Part shown: positions 42,348 through 50,723 of the stretch, one piece after another | Position numbering within the stretch: the stretch's first letter is position 1 | Layout of the letters: each line of letters starts with the position of its first letter | Origin: Lishizhenia sp965656535 | Lineage (GTDB): Bacteria > Bacteroidota > Bacteroidia > Flavobacteriales_D > Crocinitomicaceae | Direction of reading: 5' to 3' | NCBI GenBank assembly: GCA_965656535.1 | Contig: CBFHKX010000004.1 | Span: forward strand, 62,001-126,000 | Length of the DNA: 64,000 bases | Notes under the pieces: generated by a model | What the model saw: the letters and a program-made list of their open reading frames with translations, nothing else | Database searches by the model: none | What the model was told of the DNA's origin: nothing | Translations under genes and position numbers: made by a program

Positions 42348-42374
42348 AAGGAGAGCTTTTTGGCTCTCCTTTTT
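42348..42374 (+). terminator. Intrinsic terminator before GH16
   Basis: AAGGAGAGC (42348-42356), a 6-base loop, GCTCTCCTT with a T-run to 42374. It follows the repeat-protein gene and lies just before the GH16 ATG at 42387, so GH16 is transcribed either by read-through or from within this short gap. Confidence 0.85.
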
Positions 42375-42386
42375 AAATTAATACTA

Positions 42387-43391
42387 ATGAAATATTCTTT
42401 GCTTACTTTTTTATTGCTTTTGTGCTTTTATTCAAATTCACAATACTCTTTAGTTTGGGCGGATGAGTTTGATGGAGATTCGATAGATCAATCGAAATGG
42501 AATTTTGATATTGGTCAAGGAGTTTGGGGCTGGGGTAATAATGAGTTACAGTATTATACCCAAAGCATCTCTAATATCGGTATAGATACAGGCTATTTAA
42601 GAATCTCAGCAAAAAATGAAAATTTTGGACCTGCAAACTATACCTCTGCTAAAATCACAACAAAGGATCTTTACGAATTTAAGTACGGTAGAGTAGAAGC
42701 GAGGATAAAAGTACCTATGGGTCAGGGCTTATGGCCAGCCTTTTGGATGCTGGGAAGTAATATAGATGATGTCAGTTGGCCTCAATGTGGAGAAATTGAT
42801 ATAATGGAACATGTGAATAACGAAACAGTAATTCATGGCACACATCATTATAATAATAATGGTCATACTTATTATGGTGGAAGTACTCCTTTTAACGGAT
42901 CAGAGTTTCATGTATATAGCATAGATTGGACTCCTTCACATATCAAGTGGTACTTAGATGGTAATTTATATTTTACAGCGAACATAGGAGCGGGCAGTAT
43001 TTCTAAAGAAGAATTTCATGAGCCGTTTTATATGATTTTGAATTTGGCAGTAGGTGGAAACTGGCCAGGATCTCCTGATAGTTCAACACCATTTCCTTCA
43101 CTTTTGTTGGTAGATTACGTGCGTGTTTATCAAAATAACTTATCACAAGATCAAACTCAGTTGTCCTCTTTTAATGTTTCTCCAAATCCTTCAAAAACAA
43201 ATATCAGGTTTGAATATAAGGATCATATTAATGAATATAATATTTACGACATACTAGGGAATAAAATAGTTTCAGGGATTTGTGTAGATAATATTTTAGA
43301 TATAGACGTATCTAATTTTTCAGAAGGGTTATATTATTTTTCGTTTACGACGTCAGATAAATTGATCCGAAAGCCTTTTATAGTAAATTAA
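42387..43391 (+). CDS. GH16 family endo-beta-glucanase (laminarinase-like) with T9SS tail
   Basis: 334 residues from ATG 42387, which gives a proper signal peptide (MKYSLLTFLLLLCFYSNSQ); the frame's first ATG at 42360 lies in the terminator. Catalytic motif GEIDIMEHV (E-x-D-x-x-E, about residues 140-145). YSLVWADEFDGDSIDQSKWNFD opens the GH16 fold, and FMILNLAVGGNWPGSP-like YMILNLAVGGNWPGSP closes the active cleft, a signature of beta-1,3-glucanases. After about 260 comes a type A T9SS domain (FNVSPNPSKTNIRF). Predicted surface or secreted laminarinase. It ends at 43391 and overlaps the convergent gene end by four bases. Confidence 0.93.
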   Translation: MKYSLLTFLLLLCFYSNSQYSLVWADEFDGDSIDQSKWNFDIGQGVWGWGNNELQYYTQSISNIGIDTGYLRISAKNENFGPANYTSAKITTKDLYEFKYGRVEARIKVPMGQGLWPAFWMLGSNIDDVSWPQCGEIDIMEHVNNETVIHGTHHYNNNGHTYYGGSTPFNGSEFHVYSIDWTPSHIKWYLDGNLYFTANIGAGSISKEEFHEPFYMILNLAVGGNWPGSPDSSTPFPSLLLVDYVRVYQNNLSQDQTQLSSFNVSPNPSKTNIRFEYKDHINEYNIYDILGNKIVSGICVDNILDIDVSNFSEGLYYFSFTTSDKLIRKPFIVN

Positions 43392-44638
43392 TTCAAAATC
43401 AGTTCTCCCCACAAAGCAGGGGATACGTGGAACCCTTCTTTGTTTCCACTGTTCCATCTTAATTGCTCTTTACGATTATCACCTTCATTAAAATCAATTG
43501 CGATTTCTAAATCTAAGACATCTTCACGTCTTGGATTGAAATTTCGAAAAGCAGAATAAGGGATTGAGATTTCTAGACTATATCCGTTGGTTGTGTTTTG
43601 AAAAGATAGCTTAGCTTCTGTTATGGGTTCATTTGTTTTCCAATTCCAGATATAAGGCTTATTACCACAATTTATTCCGATATGCTGATCACTTAATAAA
43701 AGGTAATTTCGATCTTCTGCTGATTGAGGGTTAGTGCTAAATGCTATTTCAATTGCATCACCATTCCAAAGTCTATCTTCTTTATGATTATTTTGTCTAG
43801 GACTATCATCTATTACCTTAAAAGCAAAACTTACAGATTCACTTGAATAGCTTGTAGCAAACAGGTTGTTTTTAATTGATCTAAATTCAGCATCTGACCA
43901 ATCTGAAAGATTACCGTCTACAGCGATTTCTATTAATTTGGCTTCAATTGATTTCTTCTTTTTTTCTGCACATGGAACAAGTTTTATTGAATATAACTCA
44001 ACTGAACCAGTAGCAAAAGTCTGTATCATTAACTGTTTAACATTACTAAAGTCAACATCATTTTTTTTAAATGGAAATTCGGATAGTGGAATTTGAATTT
44101 TAGTCCAATTCTTTGTGATGGCCTCACTTTTTAGATAGCTTTGATTGTAACCTGTCCAAGCTTGTCCACCGCTATAATCTTCAATACAAAATGCCCAAGG
44201 AAGGTTTGTGAATTCTTCGTTGTTCTTAGATCTAACGATAAGTTCAATAGCAAGTGTGTCACTGACGTAACCCAGGTCTTTTGATTGCCAGCTGTCCCAA
44301 CCGAAACCAAATCCGACCCATTCGCAATTGCTTTGGTCTGAATTCCAATTTATACTGAGTATATCTCTTTGACTACTTTTTAACAGTTGCGAATTAATAC
44401 AGTTGTTATCTTCAGACTTCCAAAAATCTATAAGGCTTTCATTAAATATATTCAATTGTGTGAAACCTCTGATATTGAACCTTTCTTCAATTTCTGTATC
44501 GTATAGACCTTTTTTCTTGAAAAGACTTTTTTTTGGCGCCTCAATTTCAATTAACTCTAGTGTATCTTGAGCAAATAGACTTTGGAGTAAGGAACAACAA
44601 AAAATTATAAGTAGTGTTTTATGGAGTAATTGGAGCAT
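43388..44638 (-). CDS. Exported protein with CBM9-like C-terminal domain
   Basis: 416 residues, signal peptide ending SLFAQ. About residues 60-230 look like a CBM11/galactose-binding jelly roll (INWNSDQSNCEWVGFGFGWDSW, WTKIQIPLSEFPF, KQLMIQTFATGSVELYSIKL). About 240-416 match the CBM9/DOMON-like fold: IAVDGNLSDWSDAEF, SVSFAFKVIDDSP, LWNGDAIEIAFSTNP, GYSLEISIPYSAF, ending SPALWGELILN. Such domains bind sugars. Last gene of the leftward five-gene operon; it starts 20 bases inside the lipoprotein gene. Probably a surface or periplasmic glycan-binding protein without catalytic residues. Confidence 0.78.
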   Translation of the reverse strand: MLQLLHKTLLIIFCCSLLQSLFAQDTLELIEIEAPKKSLFKKKGLYDTEIEERFNIRGFTQLNIFNESLIDFWKSEDNNCINSQLLKSSQRDILSINWNSDQSNCEWVGFGFGWDSWQSKDLGYVSDTLAIELIVRSKNNEEFTNLPWAFCIEDYSGGQAWTGYNQSYLKSEAITKNWTKIQIPLSEFPFKKNDVDFSNVKQLMIQTFATGSVELYSIKLVPCAEKKKKSIEAKLIEIAVDGNLSDWSDAEFRSIKNNLFATSYSSESVSFAFKVIDDSPRQNNHKEDRLWNGDAIEIAFSTNPQSAEDRNYLLLSDQHIGINCGNKPYIWNWKTNEPITEAKLSFQNTTNGYSLEISIPYSAFRNFNPRREDVLDLEIAIDFNEGDNRKEQLRWNSGNKEGFHVSPALWGELILN

Positions 44639-45560
44639 TTTCAGTGAATATTAAATAATCTACTCCTGATTTAGCAAAGCCAGAACTAGGGTCTGCAAGA
44701 TGAAGTATACTTACTTTGGTTATATTATTAGAGTTGTGTAAGCCAGTACCTGTTAATTCATTATACTTGAACGAGACCAATTTCCATCCGTCCCAATTAA
44801 TCGGTATTTCATAACCGAATTCATCGTTATCGTCTTCGTTAAATCTAAATAAGATTCTGCTATTTGGAAGGGAGCCGTCTCCATAAACTAATGCATTAAA
44901 GTATAAATTGTCTGCGTTGTCAGTTAAAGGAAAGGTACTTGAACCATCATAGGCTGATGCATTAAAATCAACTAAGCCAATAAGCCAGTCCCAATTAACC
45001 TCACCTGCCATATTATAATAGGAATTAGCCTCTGGTGCAGTTAGATCCGACTTTATACTAAAATCCATATCTGCGCCAGATTGAACAAAGGTTGTCCATC
45101 CACTGTTCCATCCATTTTCAAAATCAGAAATTAAAAAACCTTCGTTTGTTTTTGGATTAGTAACATTTACTTCTGTATAAAGTGTATCCAATTCGTCTTC
45201 AAAAGTCAACATAACTTGGCAAGTTTCAGATCTGAACATTGGAAAATTTGTTGTACTTCCATCCCATAACGCATTTTGGTTATCAAGGGTTTTACTAGTT
45301 CCCGTAATTATTTTAGCTGCACCAGATGTTTCTCCTGTTATTTCCAATTTCCAATTGACTATCTTCGATAGGTCACATGTAAAGAAAACAGTCTCACCAT
45401 TTTCAAAATCTACATCAATTGTGCTACTTTGTAGATCACTGAATAGACTAAATTCTCCATACACATCGAATAGACTTGGACCTTCGATGGTGTCATTTTC
45501 ATTTTTTCTGCATCCAATAAACACAGCACCTATTATTAAAAGAATAGATATTTTTTTCAT
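44619..45560 (-). CDS. Surface lipoprotein, probably glycan-binding
   Basis: 313-residue lipoprotein (lipobox FIGC at Cys17). After an N-terminal Ig-like stretch (about 40-135, FSLFSDLQSSTIDVDFENGETVFFTCDLSKI) comes a CBM-like jelly roll (about 140-310): EGFLISDFENGWNSGWTTFVQSG, WDWLIGLVDFNAS, NLYFNALVYGDGSLPNSRILFRFNED, WDGWKLVSFKYNEL, and KVSILHLADPSSGFAKSGVDYLIF. That order matches CBM11-type domains. It resembles the role of SusE/F-type surface glycan-binding proteins, but not their sequence. It lies three bases after the barrel gene's stop region and overlaps the CBM9 gene by 20 bases. Confidence 0.75.
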   Translation of the reverse strand: MKKISILLIIGAVFIGCRKNENDTIEGPSLFDVYGEFSLFSDLQSSTIDVDFENGETVFFTCDLSKIVNWKLEITGETSGAAKIITGTSKTLDNQNALWDGSTTNFPMFRSETCQVMLTFEDELDTLYTEVNVTNPKTNEGFLISDFENGWNSGWTTFVQSGADMDFSIKSDLTAPEANSYYNMAGEVNWDWLIGLVDFNASAYDGSSTFPLTDNADNLYFNALVYGDGSLPNSRILFRFNEDDNDEFGYEIPINWDGWKLVSFKYNELTGTGLHNSNNITKVSILHLADPSSGFAKSGVDYLIFTENAPITP

Positions 45561-45563
45561 AAT

Positions 45564-47255
45564 TTAGAATTTAAGTACGTATACTACAGATGTTTGGCTA
45601 AATGTATAATTACTATTATTAACAAATTGGTTGTTGTTTAGTTCATAAAATGCAGCTAAAAACACTTCCTCTGAGAAATTGAATTTTAAACCAGCTGCAA
45701 CATTAAATTCACGACCATTTACATTAAACTCTTCGTAATTGATAATTTGATCGTCATCATTTCTAACGGGTATTTGATCGTTTCCTTTACTATTGAGCAA
45801 GAAGAAGTTACCCATTAAGTAAAGTTGATCTGCAATTTCTTTTTCAACTCCGAAACTTATTTGAGTAGACTGTAAATCTACTGATTCAAATGAAAACTCT
45901 CCCTCTCTATTAGATTTCTGATAGCTAAGTCCAACTTGAAAATTGAATTCTTTTTTAAGTCCCCATAACTTGTGCGCTTTAAATTGAGAATTAATATTTA
46001 CTAGAGTAAACCTTTTTAGATTTGTAGTTCCCTGTCCTCTAATTTCAGATAAGTTATAAATTTTAGCTGAAGATGTGATTATATCTTTTTTGCTACGATG
46101 GCTTGTACTTAGGTATAATCCTCTTCGGTTAAATGTTGCAATTCCATAGGGTAGAGCATTACTAATTGTAGGATTTACGTCCATAACTCCAACAGTTATT
46201 CCTTCTTGAGATAGAGTAGGGTCATTATACAAATCATATACAGAAATAGGGCGAATAACTTGTTCGTTTGTGTAACGATTGTAGAAACTATTTTCTTGAT
46301 TAAAGTTAACACGTTTGGATTGCGCACCAAAACTTCTGAAGTCTGCTCCATTATCCATAAAACCGATGCTTACTTTAAAGTTTTGTTTCTTAAACTCCAT
46401 GTAAGCTCTGGTATGCACAAAATAATCTTCCAGTCGTTCATCTGCAAATAGAGATTGGGATAATGAGCTAATTCCAGATTCTCCGTCTAAACCAAAAATA
46501 ATATTCTTCTTTTTGTAATTGAAATCGTAAGTAATTGTGCTCACGTTATTACTATAAATATTGCTGTCGACTGCAGTTCCAGGGAGATCAAATACGCTGA
46601 CATGATTGATACCCAAAGAAGCATGTTTTCCTTGTTTGATAATCATATTACCTCCTCCGTAGAGTCTTTCCAAAACATTGTTAAAGTCCGTTGGATTTAG
46701 TCTAGAAATGAAACCATTAAAATCTATTTCTTTTATGACTTTCGGAAAGTTCAAAGCAAAATTAACGGAAGCGCCTTGTTGCCTCCAAGAATTATTCTTG
46801 TAGAAAGTCTCATAATCAACAATACCTTCTTTAATACCTTGGATTCCAACAGAGTTGGTTAAAAAGTCTGGGTTATGATTGAAAAATGTATATGGCGTTA
46901 ATTTGTAGTCTATATTACCAAGTTGATATCTAATTACATCGCATGCAACACCTCTTACATAAAGTTGACGTACATCAAAAGAAACGCCACCGCCCCAAAA
47001 ACCACCAAAGGCATTGTTTATTCGAAACATACCGAGTATTTCAGTCTTTTTGTTAGGGTTTATTTTGATTCCTAAATCTAAAAAAGCATAACCTCCTGTT
47101 GATTTTGGAGAGGTAACTGTATCTCCATCTGAGTACAAATTAGAGTGAGAAACAAGGGATCTGGCTCCTCCAATAAATTGTATTTTCTTTGCTTTTTGTG
47201 AATAGCTAACTACTGAGAAAAAAGCAAGAAGTATATATATTAGTAACTTATTCAT
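45564..47255 (-). CDS. Outer-membrane beta-barrel protein (barrel 2 of the glycan operon)
   Basis: 563 residues with a signal peptide (ending VVSYSQ) and a continuous series of amphipathic strands, ending in an aromatic residue (SVVYVLKF) as outer-membrane proteins do. It has no TonB box, plug domain or SusC-like features. Distinctive segments: GYAFLDLGIKINPNKKTEILGMFRI, YQLGNIDYKLTPYTFFNHNPDF, GLYLSTSHRSKKDII. Its start directly abuts the stop of barrel 1 (bases 47255/47256). Possibly a passive porin or a glycan-displaying surface protein (inference). Confidence 0.72.
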   Translation of the reverse strand: MNKLLIYILLAFFSVVSYSQKAKKIQFIGGARSLVSHSNLYSDGDTVTSPKSTGGYAFLDLGIKINPNKKTEILGMFRINNAFGGFWGGGVSFDVRQLYVRGVACDVIRYQLGNIDYKLTPYTFFNHNPDFLTNSVGIQGIKEGIVDYETFYKNNSWRQQGASVNFALNFPKVIKEIDFNGFISRLNPTDFNNVLERLYGGGNMIIKQGKHASLGINHVSVFDLPGTAVDSNIYSNNVSTITYDFNYKKKNIIFGLDGESGISSLSQSLFADERLEDYFVHTRAYMEFKKQNFKVSIGFMDNGADFRSFGAQSKRVNFNQENSFYNRYTNEQVIRPISVYDLYNDPTLSQEGITVGVMDVNPTISNALPYGIATFNRRGLYLSTSHRSKKDIITSSAKIYNLSEIRGQGTTNLKRFTLVNINSQFKAHKLWGLKKEFNFQVGLSYQKSNREGEFSFESVDLQSTQISFGVEKEIADQLYLMGNFFLLNSKGNDQIPVRNDDDQIINYEEFNVNGREFNVAAGLKFNFSEEVFLAAFYELNNNQFVNNSNYTFSQTSVVYVLKF

Positions 47256-49103
47256 TTAGAAAAATATTTTTAATTCAATCGTAGTTTCCATTCCTTTATA
47301 TCTGTCAAGCTCAAAGCTATAATCTTTGTAGGTCATCCATCTGTTTCGAATATAGAGTCCAGTATTTTTTGAAAGCATTAAGTCTAACCCAAGTGCATAA
47401 CTTATACCTTTTTGATTTTTACTTGAATTATTTACTGGATTTCGTTCTGTATTGTTACCAGCAATTATTCTATCTAATCCAAGATATCCGCAAAGTGCAA
47501 TATTTCTATTTAACTCATAATAAAGATCGAATTGATGGTTGTAACTTTGCAGATATGCTGTTTTATTATAAACGGGAACAGGTGAGAATGTATTTTGTAA
47601 ACTATGAAAACCACCAAGGTAAAAGAGCATTAGGCGTTTATTAAATACTCTAGTTTGGGTTTTAAAACTAATTTCTAGTGAGTTGAAGCCTTTAGCGGTA
47701 ACTGAATCTGTGATAGTTACAGATTCGTAAACATTTCTAAAGATTTTATTCAAATTTCCATAAGGTCCAACATTTGTAGGGAAATTCCATCGCCAGAATC
47801 TTGACAAAGCAAGACTGTTAGAAGGATGTCCGTAAGTCAATCTGTTTGATAAGGCAGAAATCTCTTTAGCTACGCTATATCCAATTGTTAGTTTACTATT
47901 ACGAAATTCCATGTCAGTGTTCAAAATAATTCCTTGTCTATTATTGGTCATTTGACCAATGTTGGTTAAGGCACTGGCGAATGGGAAGAGTAATGGAATT
48001 TGTCCACCATTTTGCTCTGCAGTTTGTACATATTCTTGTATTGATGTATTCCAGAAAATACCATTGTTATTAATGACAGATGGGCTGAAACGAAAATATC
48101 TAAGTTCAATTGGAATTTTCAAAAGATTTTTGTTTGTTTCAACTCTTATATCAACTGCTTCTCCCCAACTACTTTCATATGTGGGTGAAAAGTAATTTCC
48201 GGACCCTGCTTCACCGTATACTCGAAATTTGTCAAAATTGAACTCAAATTCTGAAGTGAAGAGACTAAAACCAACTAGTTCTTTGGCTAGGCTATCGGAG
48301 AATGTCCTATTATGAACACCGTTGACACTTATGAAATGGTTGTTAAATTCTTTTTTTATTCTTCCGCCTGTTAGACTATTCGGTGTTATGGAATTCCCTC
48401 CGTTAAGTTGAGATTTACCACTCATAAAACTGAAGTTAAAACCGTAAGGAAGGTCGTTTCCATCAAATATAAAGCCATGAAAGGCTTGTTGTCCCCAGCG
48501 CACATCTTGAGTTAAAGCTCCATTTTGATAAAAAGTATTGTACCTGTCAAATACATTTTTTGTATTCGGATCCCAAGGGTTTCTTTCAAATACGCTAAAT
48601 CTGTTGTATCCGGTGTTAGATGCAAAAGTTAAAGGACTTAATTTATGCCAATGTATTCCACCTGTTCTAACATTAAAAGTTCCATATTTGTTAGAGTGAG
48701 ATCCATACAAATTGACTCCGAGCAAAAGACCTTTTACATAATCCGTGTTAGATCCAGTTAAGGGGGTCCATAAATATAAATCAGTTGAAATGGAGGTGTT
48801 AGGCGTTGGTTTTAAACCGATTGTCATACTTAGCTGAGGGAGGTTGCTATCATCACCTATGAACACCTTGTTTTTTATATTTTCAAATTCTGGATATGCT
48901 TCTTGCATTGTTGTGTATGAGCCTAGGAATCTGTAATACCCAGATATGCTGATGTTTGACAAACCTTGTTCAGGAATTTTTGGTAATAGCCCCCCCGCAT
49001 TTGGTTTAAAAATACTTGTATCAGACGTAGGTTGCGCATAATTCCACGTAGAGAGAAGAATGCTAAAAATCGACAAAACTATTTTAATACTCCAATGATT
49101 CAA
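47256..49103 (-). CDS. Outer-membrane beta-barrel protein (barrel 1 of the glycan operon)
   Basis: 615 residues with a signal peptide (ending WNYAQ), strand-rich throughout, terminal strand TTIELKIFF. Opens with NISISGYYRFLGSYTTMQEAYPEF and LPQLSMTIGLKPTPNTSISTDLYLW; HWHKLSPLTF and FERNPWDPNTKNVF are unusual Trp/His-rich loops. No TonB box or plug. The gene starts 20 bases inside the upstream hydrolase gene and ends exactly where barrel 2 begins, so the two barrels are made together. Unknown family; may form a pore or scaffold for the adjacent surface lipoprotein (inference). Confidence 0.72.
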   Translation of the reverse strand: MNHWSIKIVLSIFSILLSTWNYAQPTSDTSIFKPNAGGLLPKIPEQGLSNISISGYYRFLGSYTTMQEAYPEFENIKNKVFIGDDSNLPQLSMTIGLKPTPNTSISTDLYLWTPLTGSNTDYVKGLLLGVNLYGSHSNKYGTFNVRTGGIHWHKLSPLTFASNTGYNRFSVFERNPWDPNTKNVFDRYNTFYQNGALTQDVRWGQQAFHGFIFDGNDLPYGFNFSFMSGKSQLNGGNSITPNSLTGGRIKKEFNNHFISVNGVHNRTFSDSLAKELVGFSLFTSEFEFNFDKFRVYGEAGSGNYFSPTYESSWGEAVDIRVETNKNLLKIPIELRYFRFSPSVINNNGIFWNTSIQEYVQTAEQNGGQIPLLFPFASALTNIGQMTNNRQGIILNTDMEFRNSKLTIGYSVAKEISALSNRLTYGHPSNSLALSRFWRWNFPTNVGPYGNLNKIFRNVYESVTITDSVTAKGFNSLEISFKTQTRVFNKRLMLFYLGGFHSLQNTFSPVPVYNKTAYLQSYNHQFDLYYELNRNIALCGYLGLDRIIAGNNTERNPVNNSSKNQKGISYALGLDLMLSKNTGLYIRNRWMTYKDYSFELDRYKGMETTIELKIFF

Positions 49104-50403
49104 ACTCTTGCTTTTTTAATTGTATTCTATCATTTGCTTTGTCACTTGCATCAACATAAAATGGAATGTTGGCATATGCTACTTTTTTATCATCCGATAC
49201 AAAAACGAATAAACGGTACCTTCCTTCATAGAAAGGAGCTTTCAAACGAATTATATTTGATTTAGATTTTTTAATTCGACCTGTAATTAATGGAGGCTTG
49301 TTTTCAAAATCTCCACCTGTTTTTAAGTCAGTACTTTCTGGGTAGAGTTCCCATTTGTATTTCAAGTTATCATTCTCTAGATCACTAGCTTGAACTTCAA
49401 TTGAATATTTCTCTCCCGGGTAGATTATAGTATTCTTAGTTAATTCATTACCGTTTAAGAGAATTTTCTCAATAAAAGGAGAACGATTACTTGGGTATTT
49501 ACCAGACCAGCAGAATTGCAAAACATCTAACGCTTCAGTTGGTTTATTGTCTTCAGTGAAAAGCCCATACCAGGTGCTTGTGTACTCTTGTTTCTGCCCC
49601 CACAAAAAAGCAAATGAACCAATGCACTGTTTGTACTGTGAGGCAATGTAATCTGTGTAACGGTCTAAATAAGATTGCGCTTTTTCTGTACTAGTTTGCT
49701 CAATTGAGCTTCCCCACATTGTTTTTTGTATTTCCCAATGTCCCGTTGGTCCCCATTCGGTAATCATGTAAGGACCTCGAAAATTTCCTTCTTCTAGTAC
49801 TTTTTTGACATTGCCTATATCTCCATAAGTATTAATTCCATAAATATCAATGTCTTTTAATTCTTTCATAACATAACCCAATTTTTCAAGGTTTGTTCCA
49901 GCAGTAACGGTCGAGGTTGGATGGTTCGGGTCTTCTTTGTGTATCATTTTTGCAATATCATTAACCGCAGACCATACTCTTGTATTAGAATAATTTAGTT
50001 CATACTCATTTCCGATACCCCACATTAAAAGAGCTGGATGATTTTTATATTTTTGAACTTCTTGTTTAAAGTTCTCAAGCTGCGCTTTCACTAATTTCGG
50101 ATTGTTGTAGTCGAACCCATGTCTTTCATGTTGTACCCAGAGACCGAGCATAACTTTTATGCCTTTGGCATGTGCCTTGTCCAGAACTGTCTGAGCATTT
50201 TCAGTACCCCACGTTCTAATCGTGTTTCCTCCTGCTTCAATTAGTGTTTCTAAATGTTTTTCTCCACCAGCACCTTTTATAAAGAAAGGTTTTTTATCTA
50301 CTGTAAGTGTCCATTGATTGTCGTTTTTGGATATTTCTACAAGACAGGGCTGTGCTAAAGCCATTAGATTGTAGAAGAGAAATACAAAGAATATTTGTTT
50401 CAA
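49084..50403 (-). CDS. Clan GH-A glycoside hydrolase (GH2/GH5-like TIM barrel)
   Basis: 439 residues with a signal peptide (ending MALAQ). TIM barrel of clan GH-A: FIKGAGGEKHLETLIEAGGNTIRTWG, acid/base Glu in LMWGIGNEYELNY (about residue 130) and nucleophile Glu in YMITEWGPTGHW (about 215). About residues 295-430 form a beta-sandwich (ILLNGNELTKN..., GRYRLFVFVSDDKKVAYANIPFYVD). Annotation pipelines would call it a GH2 TIM-barrel protein; GH5, GH17 or GH158-like specificity for beta-glucan also fits the cluster. First gene of the leftward operon. Substrate by context only. Confidence 0.82.
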   Translation of the reverse strand: MKQIFFVFLFYNLMALAQPCLVEISKNDNQWTLTVDKKPFFIKGAGGEKHLETLIEAGGNTIRTWGTENAQTVLDKAHAKGIKVMLGLWVQHERHGFDYNNPKLVKAQLENFKQEVQKYKNHPALLMWGIGNEYELNYSNTRVWSAVNDIAKMIHKEDPNHPTSTVTAGTNLEKLGYVMKELKDIDIYGINTYGDIGNVKKVLEEGNFRGPYMITEWGPTGHWEIQKTMWGSSIEQTSTEKAQSYLDRYTDYIASQYKQCIGSFAFLWGQKQEYTSTWYGLFTEDNKPTEALDVLQFCWSGKYPSNRSPFIEKILLNGNELTKNTIIYPGEKYSIEVQASDLENDNLKYKWELYPESTDLKTGGDFENKPPLITGRIKKSKSNIIRLKAPFYEGRYRLFVFVSDDKKVAYANIPFYVDASDKANDRIQLKKQEFESLEY

Positions 50404-50419
50404 AATTAATACTTTAATA

Positions 50420-50450
50420 CAAAACTAGAGAGTTATAGTCTTTTTTACAA
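50420..50450 (-). promoter_or_regulatory. Promoter of the five-gene glycan operon
   Basis: On the minus strand, TTG (complement of 50448-50450), 20 bases, TAGTTTTG (complement of 50420-50427): full match to the TTG-N20-TAnnTTTG pattern. The start would be near 50415, a 12-base leader before ATG 50403. Confidence 0.65.
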
Positions 50451-50656
50451 TAATACATTTATTTTTTAAATTTTAATATTCTTTTTTGGATTAAACACAC
50501 AAAATGTAAGCTAAACATAAAATTAATTCGCAATATTGTTGGTGTTTAGTTAGTTTTACCTCTCTGTTTTCCATCATTCTAAAGTCGTAGCAAATAAAAT
50601 TCTAATGTTAATTCGTTATTTTGTGTTATTCATTCTACAAAACATCTTATTGTATT

Positions 50657-50686
50657 TTGTACTATAAGATTAAATTAGTATGTTTA
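50657..50686 (+). promoter_or_regulatory. Promoter of the phosphoglucose isomerase gene
   Basis: TTG at 50657-50659, 19 bases, TATGTTTA at 50679-50686 (one mismatch to TAnnTTTG). The -33 context TTTGTACTA resembles TTTGTACAA in the zwf/kinase promoter. Confidence 0.5.
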
Positions 50687-50723
50687 TCGTTTTATAAGTC
50701 TAACAGCAATAAAGATATTTTTT

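Larger units (their letters stand above)
50404..50723. other. 320-bp divergent intergenic region
   Basis: No gene seen. It holds one promoter for each direction (50420-50450 leftward, 50657-50686 rightward). The ~200 bases between are AT-rich, with several TTTG/TTTA tracts but no clear inverted repeat that I can support. Confidence 0.6.

Noticed and set aside
43388..50403. SusC/SusD pair in the glycan operon
   Set aside because: Neither barrel has a signal for a plug or TonB box, and the lipoprotein has jelly-roll strands rather than a SusD-like helical pattern.
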